From Augochlora pura (taxonomy: Eukaryota; Arthropoda; Insecta; Hymenoptera; Halictidae), in assembly GCF_028453695.1 (NCBI RefSeq), contig NC_135781.1, positions 25,605,640-25,669,639 of the forward strand: a stretch of 64,000 nucleotides of DNA, written 5' to 3'. The translations under genes were made by a program, and so were the position numbers. The notes beneath the pieces are model-generated. The model worked only from the letters and a program-made list of their open reading frames with translations, made no database searches and was not told the origin of the DNA. Shown in pieces: positions 12,556 through 25,585 of this stretch (position 1 is the first letter of the stretch; each line of letters opens with the position of its first letter).

Positions 12556-14975
12556 GATCAACAAAGAATTAGCCTGGAATTTTATAATTTTATAAACGAT
12601 ATACAGTTTCGTCGTACCTCTATCAGCTGCGAACGAAGAAGAATATTTATCCGTATCCAACAGATAATTAAAAATGCCAACGACGAGGAAATGTTAGGAA
12701 AAGTTGCGACTGGAAATTAGTCAGCAGAGGGAACGTAGATTTTTAGCGCGTCATGATACACCCTGGTCGCAGGCGATCAGGCTCGATCATGGAACAATGG
12801 CAGAGTCATCCCAAAATGCTCCCCACCTGCGCTGCATCTCTGCCAAGTGTTCCCGAGATCAAGCTGCATCGTCACCGATTGTGTTCGGCTTGTCTACATC
12901 TCTCGGCGGTGCTTTTGATTTCTTTACTCGCAGAGCACGCACCTGTTTCGGGGAATCTTGATTAGAACTCACAGAATTGTTAATGACCTTTATTGATTCC
13001 CTTATGTATTACAAGTGCGCGGAATTATTACGACGATGCATCAGCTTTGTTACTCAATTTTCTCAAGGGTCTGGATCAATAAAATTAATTGAACTCGTAA
13101 CTTTAGAAGAGAAGGATGCAGCGAATGATTACTCGCAATGCAGCGAGTGAGTTAAAACTTATTTTAGAAATAATGAGAGGCAATAATATCTATTAATGAT
13201 ATTAATGGAACATGTAAGAAGGATTTAATAATACAGTCACCATATTTTCAGTTCACTATAACGATTTAAAGAAGCAATTCATTTTTATTGAATTTCTGTT
13301 CTCCGCGATTGTTTAAAATTTCATTTGATTCGAATCACTGTAAATGAAAGAAATGTCAGAGAAGATTCGAATACGCACCGAGGCACAGTGCCCCATTTTC
13401 TGGATGAACAATCACTGACGATTAGAAATACAATTTCAAATACCGTTCTAATTTCCTGACTGCTGTCGGAAGGTCTAACATCGCGTTCGCCAGCGACCCA
13501 TCAAAATTCCAGTTCCCCTCGCAGCAACTTTCGCAATAACCCGGCTGAACAGGATTGGACGATACAAAGACAATTATATATCCGCCGCGATGATCCATCG
13601 GCGGAGACGCATGCACGGAATCCCCGAAACAAAAAATGTTTCGCCAGAGATTGCCTGTCGGGAAGTTCTGCTGGAAGTTGGCCGAGGCGGATTGCGACTA
13701 GCGGCGCGTATACAACGCGATCTTCGGCCGGGCAATATTCCGGAAACGGAGCACACGTTGCTCGGTTCTCCTCGTCATTGCGTCCTGTCACGAGACACGC
13801 GAAACAGGACTCGCTCGAGCGCGCCGATCCGATTCGTCCCGGCTTGTTTCTCGCGGCAAGCTAACGTCTCGAATCGGCCGTGTACGCCACGACACGGAAT
13901 CGACTTAACAACGGAACGGAGGACTTGCGGAATTAAACTCCGCGAACGAAGCCGGCCAGAGACCGGGGAAAAAAAGCGAAGGGCGCACGACGAAATAAGG
14001 AGAACGGGACGGCGAGGCCTGCGAGAGGGGGGCCAGGGGAGGCTAGAGCTTCCGTTGAACTGATTAGAGCTCGAGTCTTCGGGGAACCTCCGCGATGGAA
14101 TGCGCCGGAACACGGTCGACGCATCACGAACCACGTTTGTTTCGCTCGCGATTATCCGATCAGCTTGCAAGCTCTTCGACCTGTTCTTCGACGCGTCCTT
14201 GTTATCCGATGGGGTTGCACTACCGGAAATTCGATCCTTTGAAATCTGACGCAATCCGAGAATAGGTTGTTCTGCTTCTAGAAGAAATGTGGTCGAAGAG
14301 GTGCTGAAAGGAGAAGTATCAGACTGTTTTTGAAGGCATAACTTCGTAATCTCGAAAATGGTAACATGTGGAGTAAAAGTTGTCCATCTTTCTGATCCTA
14401 CTTTATATTTTTATTCTGAATACGATATTGCTATGGAACACTTTAAAAATAAGGTGAACAACAGCTCAAATCACAAGCGACTAGTTATAACCTTCGACAT
14501 TGCGCTTGAACTCAAGAAGACGTGGCGAGCAGATCACCGATAAGTAATTGTTTAGAAACTGTTAACAATGGAAACAGCGTTATTGAAAAATTTGATAATG
14601 ATCTCGATACTACTCAATCGAGAAGCATCCTCCTGGAAAGGAGAAGTAAAGCAGAGACACTGAATCCAGCAGAATCAAGGTGCAATTGACATTGCCATCA
14701 ATCGACGACCATTTATTAATTTTTGACAGAGAGAACAGTATCCTTTCAGCTTGTATGACGATGCTAGGAGTCGATCAGAGCCCGCAGGACTCTCGTGGAG
14801 CCGTATTCCGTCCTCGAAGCTCGGAGGACGAAGCTCTCGTTCGGCCAGAAGAAAGTAGGCCAACAGGATTCGTGTCGAGTGGTTTTACGATGGTCAATGT
14901 TTCGTTAATTTTCGAGGAGGAACTCGGGAGGCCAGGTAGGCGGACGAAGGAAGAAGACGGAGGAAAGAGAAAGGA

Positions 14976-15000
14976 CGAGAGAGAGAGAGAGAGAGAGAGA
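14976..15000 (+). repeat. (GA)n microsatellite
   Basis: GA dinucleotide run in the last al intron. Confidence 0.9.
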
Positions 15001-16261
15001 TCCGTCGTTGCCTCGCAGCGATCTCGCGCGGTTTCTTCCCCCTCGGCGCAGCTCGGCGCGGCGTTCGAACAGTAATGATACACCGCGAGTTTCCTGAAAA
15101 AGGGAGAATGCGTCACTGTGGCCAGAACTCGCGATTCCGATTGGTCGGCCGGACCGCTGCTCCGGCTCGAGCCGAATACTGTTTTCCTTTCTAATCCGAA
15201 ATCGGGCGAATCGGTTTCGCGAAACTTTGCGAACACCGTTGATCCTCGAATCCGACGCTCGCCTGCCTCCTCCGTGCTCGTTTCTCTTCCTCGAACGAGC
15301 CCGAGAAACTGTTCGCCCACTTAGGATAATTGCGACTCTGCCCTCCAGTGGCAACAAAGTACTCCGAACGCAACAACGTACTTAGTTAAATATACATACG
15401 AACGAATACTATAATTCGGGGCTCGTTCAATATCCACGAAGCGGTCGTTTAACGTGCAATCCCCGATCTTTCAACTCCGCTTGCCCAATTATTTCTTGCA
15501 AAACACTGTCGTCCCGTTTCTTTGTCGTCTTCGACGTTGCTTCTTTCACCCTTTCGTTGTGATTGGATTTGTTTTTTATTAGGTTCGTTTTTAGTAAAAC
15601 TTCTGGAATAGATTCATCGACTAGCTAATTTATTGACTTAACGATATTTGTCTTAACACGCGCAGACGAAGATTTCTTTGAAGTATTCATTTATAACACA
15701 CGACAGCGAGTTTTGAACGATTTACGAATGTTGTAAGTATTTTCTGTTAATAAACTATGATCTCTTTGCCACGACTATACTTTGATTTCCTTGAAATAAT
15801 TTCCACATTATTACAATTTAGTTTAGAGCACAATTTGTGATGAAGAGAAAATCGTTTTTTGATATCGCAATTGTAAAAAAAATATATATGCGATATAGTA
15901 GAAGGCAATAATAGGTAATGTTGCTCAGGCTTGTGATGCAAGTAATTGATTCCGATAATCTGTCGAAAATATGTTTCCAATAAGAGTTAAACAGTATCTG
16001 GAAAGATTTCGATATATGAAATTTCAAAAGAACATCTCACCGCATAAAAATCTAGAATATTTTCAGCTTTCGTACGTCAAAATGTATATGTTTCATTCCT
16101 GCGTAACGTTGTAGCCGACATTAAGAGAAATTTGGCGATACAAGTCCGATGATCATTAGTAGAGGAAGAACGGTGGCATGTTGCCGGCGCGGCGATCGGG
16201 ACAAAATAGGCCCCAGCGCGGCGTGACGGAGCGGAAGCTAACCGAACAAATTTGGTTGCAG

Positions 16262-16855
16262 GTCTGGTTTCAGAATCGGCGGGCGAAGTGGCGGAAGCAG
16301 GAGAAGGTGGGCCCGCAGGCTCACCCGTACAATCCGTACTTGGGCTCGGGCGCACCCCCACCGACGGCGGTGGTCGCCCCGACCTTGCCGAACCCTTTCG
16401 CCCACCTGGGCACGTTCGGTCTGCGGAAACCCTTCGACGCGTTCCGCTACCCGCCCTTGGGTCACGGGCCAGTCCTTCCTGGTAGTTACACGAGCCATCC
16501 CTATCATCGGGCGCCGCCACCGCTGCTACCGCCGGGGATGCCTCTGCCCTACACGTCGGCGGCGTCGTTCCAGAGCCTGCTGGCGAACATATCGGCGGCG
16601 CAGCGGCCGAAATTGGTCCAGGGCTCGCCGCCGCCGCCTCCACCGCCCCCGCCGGCGCCGGCGATCAGTCTGCCGCACCCGGCGGTTCCGCAGCCGGCGC
16701 CGACGGCGAGCTCGCCGCAAGGATCACCGACTGGGAGCGTCGGGCTGCCGGACATCGACCGGCGAACCAACAGCATCGCGTCCCTCCGACTGAAAGCCAG
16801 GGAATACGAGCTGCACCTCGAGATGCTCCGCAAGAACGGCGACCTGATCAGCTGA
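16262..16855 (+). CDS. al: aristaless homeobox gene, terminal coding exon (helix 3 to OAR)
   Basis: The last coding exon gives 197 residues and ends at TGA 16853-16855. It opens with VWFQNRRAKWRKQEK, homeodomain helix 3. Next comes KVGPQAHPYNPYL, which is characteristic of aristaless rather than ARX, Rx or Pph13. A conserved PFDAFRYP / SFQSLLAN region follows, then a run of nine prolines, and finally an OAR motif (NSIASLRLKAREYE, about exon residues 170-183) near the C-terminus. The acceptor is TTGGTTGCAG at 16252-16261. The open frame continues upstream of the acceptor to 16178, but that part is intron. The exon is very GC-rich, and overlapping long frames on both strands here are shadows. 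Orthology to al is strong because linker and OAR agree; the wider family (Arx) is the only real alternative. Confidence 0.88.
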   Translation, partial: VWFQNRRAKWRKQEKVGPQAHPYNPYLGSGAPPPTAVVAPTLPNPFAHLGTFGLRKPFDAFRYPPLGHGPVLPGSYTSHPYHRAPPPLLPPGMPLPYTSAASFQSLLANISAAQRPKLVQGSPPPPPPPPPAPAISLPHPAVPQPAPTASSPQGSPTGSVGLPDIDRRTNSIASLRLKAREYELHLEMLRKNGDLIS

Positions 16856-19600
16856 ACGAGCAGTGACAAGGGCTTATAGCGGCCCACGAAACTAGGTACG
16901 ACAACACGAAACGCCACGCTGCTCGCCTGACCTACGAGTCGCCTATCCGACCATGATCTCCAGCCGCCCGGATACCACCCACTCGAGCGAGCCATATCAA
17001 GGGGTTGACGACACGACGATCCACTTGTTGTCTTCGACCATTCTCGGACGCGAACCCTGCTTCGCTCGCGAACAGACACGAGCCAAAGAACTTCTATGCG
17101 AGTGGCCCGGACACTTTGCACCGTGCTTTGACGACATACACGCGAGGGAAGGTTGATTTTTTACTTCGGGGCTTGACGAATCCCGCTTCCCGGAGCGCTC
17201 ACGGAGTCTCTTTGCTCTGGGCAACCGTTCAGAGCGATCGGAAGTTCCAGCCACTACCGTTGTCCTTACTTCAACTTCAAAAGTTCCAAGTTGGATATTC
17301 TTGCGTCGCCTTTTGATCCACGGATCTTCAAAGATTCCAGAACATTGACAGCCGAAGTAGCAATCTCAGCCAGCGGCACAATAATTCGATTCCCTGTAAC
17401 ATTCGCTCGGAACAAACGGTCTTCGTAGCAGCTCCGGTCGGGACCCGTACATAACAGTTTCAAAAAGCCCCGGCTTCTTCCTGTGATCAACTGGTGCCTT
17501 TGTAACGCGCGATAGAGCGTCGGACCGGCTTGGGATCGCATACGAGCTCCGAAGAGTCGCGACGATAATCCTCGGTGATGAGTCCTATCGTCCGATCGTG
17601 CAGCGACCGATATGGGATCCGATAGCTCCCGATTAGCTCTAGCCAATCTTCGGACGAAGGATTCGCGGCGACGTAGCCATGGCGGAACGAGAAACGGCGG
17701 TGTGCACGGGTTGCACCTGCGTTGGCAACTCGGACGACCATGGGAAAACAAAACGGCGTTTCCTCGTGGTCGTTGGCGTTGTCTGTGCTCTGTTGCGTGG
17801 GTCGCAACCCAGTCGATCGCCGTCGATGTTCCCGGCGCTTGCCGCGATCAGACACATACCTGTCCACGTACAAAACGAGCTTCTTCAGCCTTCCGCTCGA
17901 GCGACGCCGAGTTCGCGACACCGTACGGCGGCCGGTACACCAACCAACCAGACTCCTTCATTTTGGCTCTTTTTTTTGTTGTTGCGCGGAGTGCTGTACC
18001 AAGCGTGTGCAGCAAAGGGCGAGGCGACGGTCCGCGAAATAGTATGCCACGGAACAGTTTTGACATCGCCCTGCTTCAATCGCCGATCGCGCGAAAATTC
18101 GCGCAAGACGACTTCGCGAATCTTCGTTGGATCCCAGATCATATCGGTGTGATCTCAAAGCCGGGTCCGCTGGCCGTTCGGGGTCCTAGGTCGCTCGCCC
18201 GATCGTGGCAACGTAAACGTATTCACGACCGAGCTTTGAGCAAACATCATCGAACGATGTCCGTCCAGAGAGATTCTCGGCGTCGCGACGCGAAAGCCCT
18301 GGGCCCGGAGAAGGGTTTTAAAGGATTTGTTTTTAATCGAGAATTAGCGGGGGTGTAAATTAATCGACGATTTTATAAAATTGATGTACATATCGTATAG
18401 CCGAGGTCCGGAATAGTTTCTGGACCGAAAATTTTTCACGTCGCGACCGAGAACGTAACCGGTTAAGTTAGAAGACGAAACGTAACAGATCCACCGTGGC
18501 GCGGCGGAGCTTCCCCGAGCGATCTTTCGGTTTACATTCCTTGCGGACGATGTTTAAACAATTTTTGGGAACATAGTAAACGCAATAGGCATCTTGCAAA
18601 TTCCGTGTCTCGTGGAATTAAATTTGAATTTAGGTACACGAGTATATCTGCGATCGACGGACTACGCGACGAGCGCATCGTTGAATAGCGTTTGGAAGGG
18701 GAACCGAAAGATCGATCGTGTCGAGAAAACTCTGGCCGGCCGCGACCGCATCGATCCGTCACACGATGTTTTTAGATAAGGAGAAAGTACTTATTTATAT
18801 ACGCGTTCTTTTAATTTGAAACTTTTAAACGATAGTCGCGAATATGTTCCGACGACTGTATAAGCATTCCTAGCGTACTGTAAGCGTCCCATGTAAATAG
18901 ATTCAACGACGTATGCGTTACTTCGCCCGGTCTCCGAATTGACCGGCACATTTACGCGAAGACACCGCGGATCATGACAGCGTGTTCGAGCAGCCATATA
19001 TCTCGTCGGCAACCTCACCGATCGACAGGTTTCCCGATCGTAGTCCGGATCCCTCGCGATCGTGCGAACGACGACGAAGAGACAGATGACTAAATGAATT
19101 CGCAATCGCTTTCAGAATCAGGGATCTCGAGCGGAACCGGAAACTGCAGGCCGATCTTTCCGAAAAGTTGTCGCGGTTTCCCTCGGACACCGGTGTCCGT
19201 TGTCCTTAATCTTAGACACGTCCTTTTAACTTCACGTTTTTCTTTAACGACGAGTTCGTGTGTTTACGACGAGAGTGAGCGAAACGGCGAGTAATGGGAG
19301 CGAGGAATGGCAGAAAGAGGGTAAAAACAGTGAAAATTGAAATGCAACATGTTTCTATTTTATTCGACGTCACCTTTCTCTAAGATAATCCAGCGCGCGC
19401 CACATTCCAGCGATCGAGGCGAAACGGCCGTCGAAAAGATTAGCGGTCGTTCCAGGTAATCCGCCGGACCAACAACGCTTGCAATTTCTGCTGAAGCAAG
19501 TGGGGTAGATACACCGGTTGTGGCCACGTTGAGGATTCATAGAAATATGCAAGTTTTAATAAATTAATTGATACCGTTAGTGTCGATATCTACCTCGCAA
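16856..19600 (+). other. probable 3' UTR and downstream flank of aristaless
   Basis: Follows the al stop codon. The first AATAAA I see on the + strand is at about 19558-19563, with an ATTAAA near 18614, so the 3' end of the transcript is not fixed by sequence alone. Several long open frames exist between 17.5 and 18.4 kb on both strands, including one of 248 codons. They overlap each other and have no recognisable domain, so I treat them as stop-poor non-coding sequence. Confidence 0.45.
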
Positions 19601-22600
19601 TAGGGTAACAAAATGGTCCGAGAACGATTACGGAAGAGAAATAGTGAAATTCGCATTTTTCATCGTTCGTGGTCATTTGTATATCAGTTCTGGCCACCTC
19701 ATAAAATACGGAAGGATAATATGTGATTAAAACGCAGCATAATTTGTACAACATTTCGCATTTCTACATTTTACTTTGTACTGTTGAAAAATCTTGTTGA
19801 TAAAACATGTAATAATGCAATATCTTAACGTAAAACTACTAGTTTCTATTTTACTCGTACCAACTATTGTAATTTTGTTTGTGTCGCTCTTCTATGTTTC
19901 CCTTCATTCTCCGCGTCTTGCTTTTCTTTAAGTTTCCTTCGTTTCGCTTCTCATTTGTTTCTCTTCGTTTCTACCTCTTTCCTCTGCGTTATCCTTTTCG
20001 CCGCGAATTTCATTTTCGTTGCTTTTTCTGCTTCAATAATTGTACGCATTCACCGGAAACAATATATTCGCTGGTACATGGTTCTCTCCTGATCGCTAGA
20101 TGACTCTAGCCAACATCGAAGAAGAGAACATGAATATTAACACCGGTGGCCAGAAAAGGCGCGCCGGCCACAACCGGTACACGTCTACCCTATTCCGCAA
20201 TTGATTGATAACACGATTTCACGCGCGCGGATCACCGCCGAAATTCAATTTAGTTTAGATCGTTGAAATATCGCGCAGCGGCTCGCGTGGGTATTAATTT
20301 GCAGGCTCGTCAACTTCCTGAACGAAAAACCGGGCGACCATTACACGGCCGCATTTACCCGACATGAAGCAGGCGAAGAGAGAGCGAGAGAGAGAGAGCG
20401 CAAGATAGAGCGAGAGAACGAGGTAGAGAGAGAGAGAGAGCAGATCATCCGGAGAGGATCGTCGAACAGCACTCCGGGGCTGACTTATGACAAGTAATTC
20501 GCGGCCGGGCACGCCCGTCGACGAGTTATTTAAATATTTCACAGTTTAATGGAGTCCCGGGCCATTAATGCGCGTCAGCTAATTAGCGGAGTCGTGGATG
20601 CCTGCGCTCCCCTCGGAGCGCTAACGATCCTCGCGCTGATAAATCGAACGGTTACCGTCCAAATGATCCGCCGATCAAAACTGACGCGGCCTTAAGTGGT
20701 TCGCGGACCACGGGGCCCTCCCCTCTCGCGCGCTGCGCCTCCTCGGCGAGCTGTGCGTCGGTCGGTACCGCGTCCGGTCTGTGCAACGGCGCATCGAAAC
20801 TCTCGCGCCGGCGATATCGAGCGCGAACCAACACCGATTCCGGGCTAAACGCATAATAGACGCGATTTAATGACACCTTCCGCAACACGTAATGCGGGGC
20901 CCCCACCTGCACTCTAATTTCCTGAAAATGTTACGTGCCGCTGCACCCCTGTTGCGCTCCTCGCGCTCCTTTTTCTTTCTCCTCTCGTCTTGTTCCTCGA
21001 CGTCCGCTCCACCGGCCAATCAAATCGCTCCGCGCCTCGAAATTACCGGTTCCTTCGACGACTCTGTCCTTCTCGCGAAACAGTCGACGTAACTTCACCC
21101 GTGATGCTAGTTGCGCCGACAGAACCTGCGTCGGAGATGTAATCTTTACGTTTTGCAGCCTTTGAAGCCTGAACGAGAATCGCGGAGCGACGGATCATGC
21201 GGGCAGCCAAAGACGTAGGTATACATTTTCATTGCTGGAAATCTCCGTTTAATTTTTAATAACAATAGTAATATTTTTATTGTATGCGTTAATGATTGCA
21301 CTTTACAAAACTCCCTTCACTTCTTAATAATAACAGTAATAATCATTTATCGAGCAACCTGATAATCCTTTATTCCAATAAAAGAATAATAATTTAACAA
21401 TTCTGCAAGGACAGATAAAATACAAAAACTTAAAACTAAAACTTTCGACGTAAAACTCAAGAAAGAAGAAAAAAACGATAGAATGCATGAAAGACATCTA
21501 GCAATTGTAAAAGTACTCTGCTTAACCGCAGTATCGATCGAGAAAGTAAATAAAAATGGTTTAGCCTGTCGAAGAATCTACAATGTATTCTATATAACTC
21601 TGATAACAAACCAGAAGAATTTTCACACGAAATTAATTAATTACTTCCATTAAATCCTGCACATTACAAGATTCATTAAACATTTTAATAGCACGTCGTG
21701 AAGATGATACGATCGGGAGAAAAATGGCAATGGTGCGAGTTAAGCAGCGGAGTCGAGGAATCGTCGATAACGCGAAAAGAACGACAAGGGTGAGACGAGA
21801 ATGGGCAGAGGCGTGTCCCGTCGGTGATCGATCCTCGATCGTTGGGGCCGCGTGGGTCCCTCCGTATTGCGCGCGATCGAGATGCAGACCACGCAGCCGC
21901 TCGATCCCGAATTCATCGTGTCGGCCTGGCCATTAGCAAATTACTACGGTGTAAACAGTATCGACGGTGCCCGCGGGTACGCCGGCTAAGTGCGCCCCGA
22001 TCTATACACGTATATGCACACGTGAATGTTTATACACCGTGCGCGCGCGCGGGGACGCGAGAGGAGTGGTGAAATAGCCAGTTAGTTAGCAAACCGATCA
22101 TTATAGCGACGTTTTACACCGGGTCTAGCCACCTAATAACTGTCTGCGTCGAGGCGAACTCGCCGATCGGTAGCAAAGCGACCGGACTGCCTTCGCCGAA
22201 AAGGAAATTCCCAGCTGTCGGTGAAGGCGCTGTCGAAACTGCGATATTTATCGAGCCGCGAATCTCTGACGCATTCGGTTCATTCTGTACCGTGAACTGT
22301 AACAGTTTCTACGCTTCTCTAAGAACAGTGGAGTTGCCTTTAGCGCTTTCGTCAGGAGGAGACGCAGGAGCTTGGAAGACATTTTGTTCAAGTAATTGAA
22401 GAGCTGAGTAAATTTGAAGTGTCTGGTAGCTGGATTAAGTATCCAACTATCCATATGGTTCTATTTTATTACTTATATTCTATAAGTATTTTATAAGGTT
22501 TAATAAGATGATTATTTTCTTGGATATCGATGAAGAAACGTTGTAAAATACGTAGAAGAAAATTTAAATATAAAGCTTCAAGTGAACCTATCAATGGTTG

Positions 22601-25422
22601 GCACGGAGTCATCAAAATCGTCCGATTCGTGGTAGGTTCGATAAAAAATATTGATACCATAGTAAAGTGAAATACAATAAGGTTACAAGGATTTCAAGGA
22701 AACCATTAAAAATAAGCAATTTGTCGGATGAATTTCGAAGTGCGGCATAAAGAAAAGTGCTCGAAACAATTGAGAAGATAGGGTTGATAAATATTTTGCA
22801 GATGAGGTTCGCAGGAACAAGACCACGTCGAGATGCACCGGGAGCCCATCTTTGAACCGATGGGACCCCGGTTCCCCCCTTTCGCAGCACGCGCAAGGTT
22901 TTATCCAGTTAACAATCCCTAATTGCAGGGTTTCTTGTAACTAACTCGGTTAACGTGAAGGACCCCACGATGATTCCCCGGCGTTCACCTATCATCGCGA
23001 TGCGGATGCAGATTAAACAGCCCCTTAATCTCGGGCCCGCTGCGAGACCGCTCGGACCTCGCGGACCTCCCTTGTAGGCTCTCTCGTGCTTCGTTTAATA
23101 GGGTCTAACGATAGGGAAACCGGCCGGTTTACGACGGAATCATACTGCTACGGACACCCTCCCTCTCGCCCCGAAACTTCGCTCGGCCGGCTAATCGACC
23201 GTAATCGTTCCTCCCGCGATTATGTCTCCAATTACGTAATTAGATTAAGGGTAAAGTGTCAAAGCTCCACGCTACACGATCTTATCGCGGAACGACGAAC
23301 GACCCGGGGAGTCGCGATAAAAATTTAGGAGCCTGCTGCTTTTTTAAAAAAAAATCCCCGTCCTCGTGGATTCCTCTTGGCCTTGCAGCGTTCGCGTCGA
23401 ACGGTGTTTTTCCTGCAGCCACTTTGTATCGGTATCAAGTCAGACTATGAAGTGAATGGTGGAGTTGATAGGCGGGCAGGGAGGTGAGAAGCGAGGGGGA
23501 GAAGGAGAAGGAGGGAACGACGACGAGGAGGACGACGACGAAATCGACGCGAAGAGAAGGGAGGAGCGGCGAGACTTCGAGATGAGGGATGTACGGCGTG
23601 ACGGTCTAATTGAGGCCTTCTTGATTGCATTTACACCGCTGCACGGCCTCCTGTATCCCAGGTATACAAGTATCAGCTTTCTGCGGCCGATCCGCGTCGT
23701 ATTTGGCCGACGCTGCTATTACTTCCACTTCTCTCTCCTCTTTCTTCGCACGATGCCCCCACCCCCCCTCTCGGTCTTCCCCATCGTCTTTCACTTCACT
23801 CTGCTCCCATTGATCGACATTTTAACCCCTCGACCGACCGAGTAGTACTTGTCCGCCTACTTGTCACATTTTGCGATTACAAAGTTATATATAGAGAGAA
23901 TCCAACGATTTATATTCAAATAAGGAGAAACGTCGTACACTCCTGGCCGTGAGTCGCCTAATAAATTGTCGGAAGCTTGGATTGAAAAATTTTGTGGAGA
24001 CTTTGAGCTAGGTCTATTTTAACGTTAACATTTTTGCATCGTGTATTTTGATGAGAACAGAAATAAAAGTTCCGGTTAAAATTTATTAAAATTCATGCTG
24101 TTTATAACATTGGCAAAGTTCTTCGATACTGTAGCAAGTGCTGAATATTATTTATTAATAAATACATTCCAAAGTATTCTTTGATTATTTCTCCTGTCCT
24201 TTTATTTACTTTTAAAAGAACGTTAAGAATATTTCTAACTGGTAAGTTAATTACTAATGATTGATTTTAAATGAGTTCTATTTGAATTAAGCGGAACATG
24301 ATCCGCTAAAGGATAGTGAATTAAAGTAAAATTACTATATGTTCAGACACTGATAGCCGAGGGCATATAATACTGAATATCAACTTATTTATCCATCTCC
24401 GCACTGAATCGTTGCACTGAAAATTCACAGATTCCGCAATGAATACCTATTACACACCTCGATAATAATTTCTTAACAAATATAATACAATTAATACTTG
24501 AAAATATAATAAAACAGTTTTTAATTCAGCTCTAACGGAATTAATTCGTGACCCTTCTTGAAGAAGGAAACGGGAATACGTCACACCCGGCACACTCGTG
24601 GCTAACGAATGGAGGGAAAAGGGGGGGAGAAGATTGGAGTTTCGGAAGTTTAGAGGCAGTCCCCCCCTCCTCCGACGTGACATAAAACGCGCAAACGCCG
24701 CCATTAGTTACAGGGACCGGCGCGGAATGCTATCCAACCGGAGCCTTATTAAGCCCATTACATCTTAATTTATTTCCTTATTTGAAAAAAGAAAAGGAAA
24801 CACGCGACAACCGCCGCGCCGGGTTCCGACGAGTAACGATACAATTCCGAGGGCGAGAGCGTTCCGCGACATTTGCATGGGGATCGAGTTGTCGCGGGGA
24901 ATAACGAACGCCCACGCGCTTGACCCCGAGCGACCCTTTCTCTCGAATGCGGTGCCAATATTACCCCTCGAACATGTCGCGTGCACCGGTTCCTTCCTGT
25001 CCGGCCGCAACAGGCAACTCAATCCGGCACGGAACCGCCATGTTGCTCGCCGTTCGCGGTGTCTGCACGAGTAATCCTCGTTCGACCGATCCGTACGTGC
25101 GTCGATTAGAATTTCGCTTGAATTCGTGATCACCGGATTGCGGGTTCCGCGAAAGAAATGAGAAGGCAAAATGGAAAACGGCAAAAGGCATCTGTTATCT
25201 TCAACAACTTCAGCACGTGTTACAATAAGTCAATTTATCGCAATTACTGAGTAAAGTCGATTTCTATTTCACTTCCGAACATTGCAATTGGCGCGGGCAA
25301 TTTTCATAATTGGACTAACAATAAGCGCCCTCTTTACCAGACCTAGGTTTTTATTGAGCAACTTTGCAGAACGAACGTGAAACAGCAACCGCGCGGTGTA
25401 CGTAATTAAAGGTAGGTGCATG
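19601..25422. other. intergenic, no supported gene
   Basis: AT-rich at 19.6-20.1, 21.2-21.7, 22.4-22.8 and 23.9-24.55 kb, GC-rich between. The block 20500-20600 combines TAATTAGC, ATTTAAATA and CATTAATGCG and reads like regulatory DNA. I see no splice-consistent exons. Confidence 0.5.
20377..20441 (+). repeat. imperfect (GA)n microsatellite
   Basis: GA runs broken by GC, AT and GT interruptions. Confidence 0.85.
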
Positions 25423-25585
25423 CTGATGTCACGTCACGTGAGATTACATGAAATCATTGACATTCGAAGATTGCTTATTTTTATTGTTTCAAATCTGTTC
25501 GAAAATATATCAGAGTAATGTCACGCTTATTATTTCTCCTATGATTTCATGTGAATTCAGATGATTTCACGTGACGTGGCATCAG
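25423..25585. mobile_element. short terminal-inverted-repeat element
   Basis: The left end CTGATGTCACGTCACGTGA and the right end, read in complement as CTGATGCCACGTCACGTGA, match at all but one position over 19 bases. A second inner inverted stretch (CATGAAATCAT) extends the pairing. About 163 bp with no open frame. Looks like a MITE; the target-site duplication is not clear. Confidence 0.6.

Larger units (their letters stand above)
9542..16261 (+). other. intron of aristaless between the two homeodomain exons (6.7 kb)
   Basis: Bounded by the GTCAGT donor at 9542 and the TTGCAG acceptor ending at 16261. It contains an imperfect tandem array (9900-10105), a two-copy 164-bp-period repeat (12277-12555) and a GA microsatellite (14976-15000). 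I found no internal exon. Short open frames near 10.2, 11.5, 13.6 and 15.0 kb overlap frames on the other strand and lack family features. Confidence 0.8.

Noticed and set aside
13590..14254. Overlapping long frames on both strands
   Set aside because: Arginine/serine-rich in every frame, inside the last al intron. Composition effect.
16178..16261. Extension of the al frame upstream of 16262
   Set aside because: The homeodomain must continue from ARIQ in the 9496 exon directly into VWFQ. TTGGTTGCAG at 16252-16261 is the acceptor, so the upstream residues are intron.
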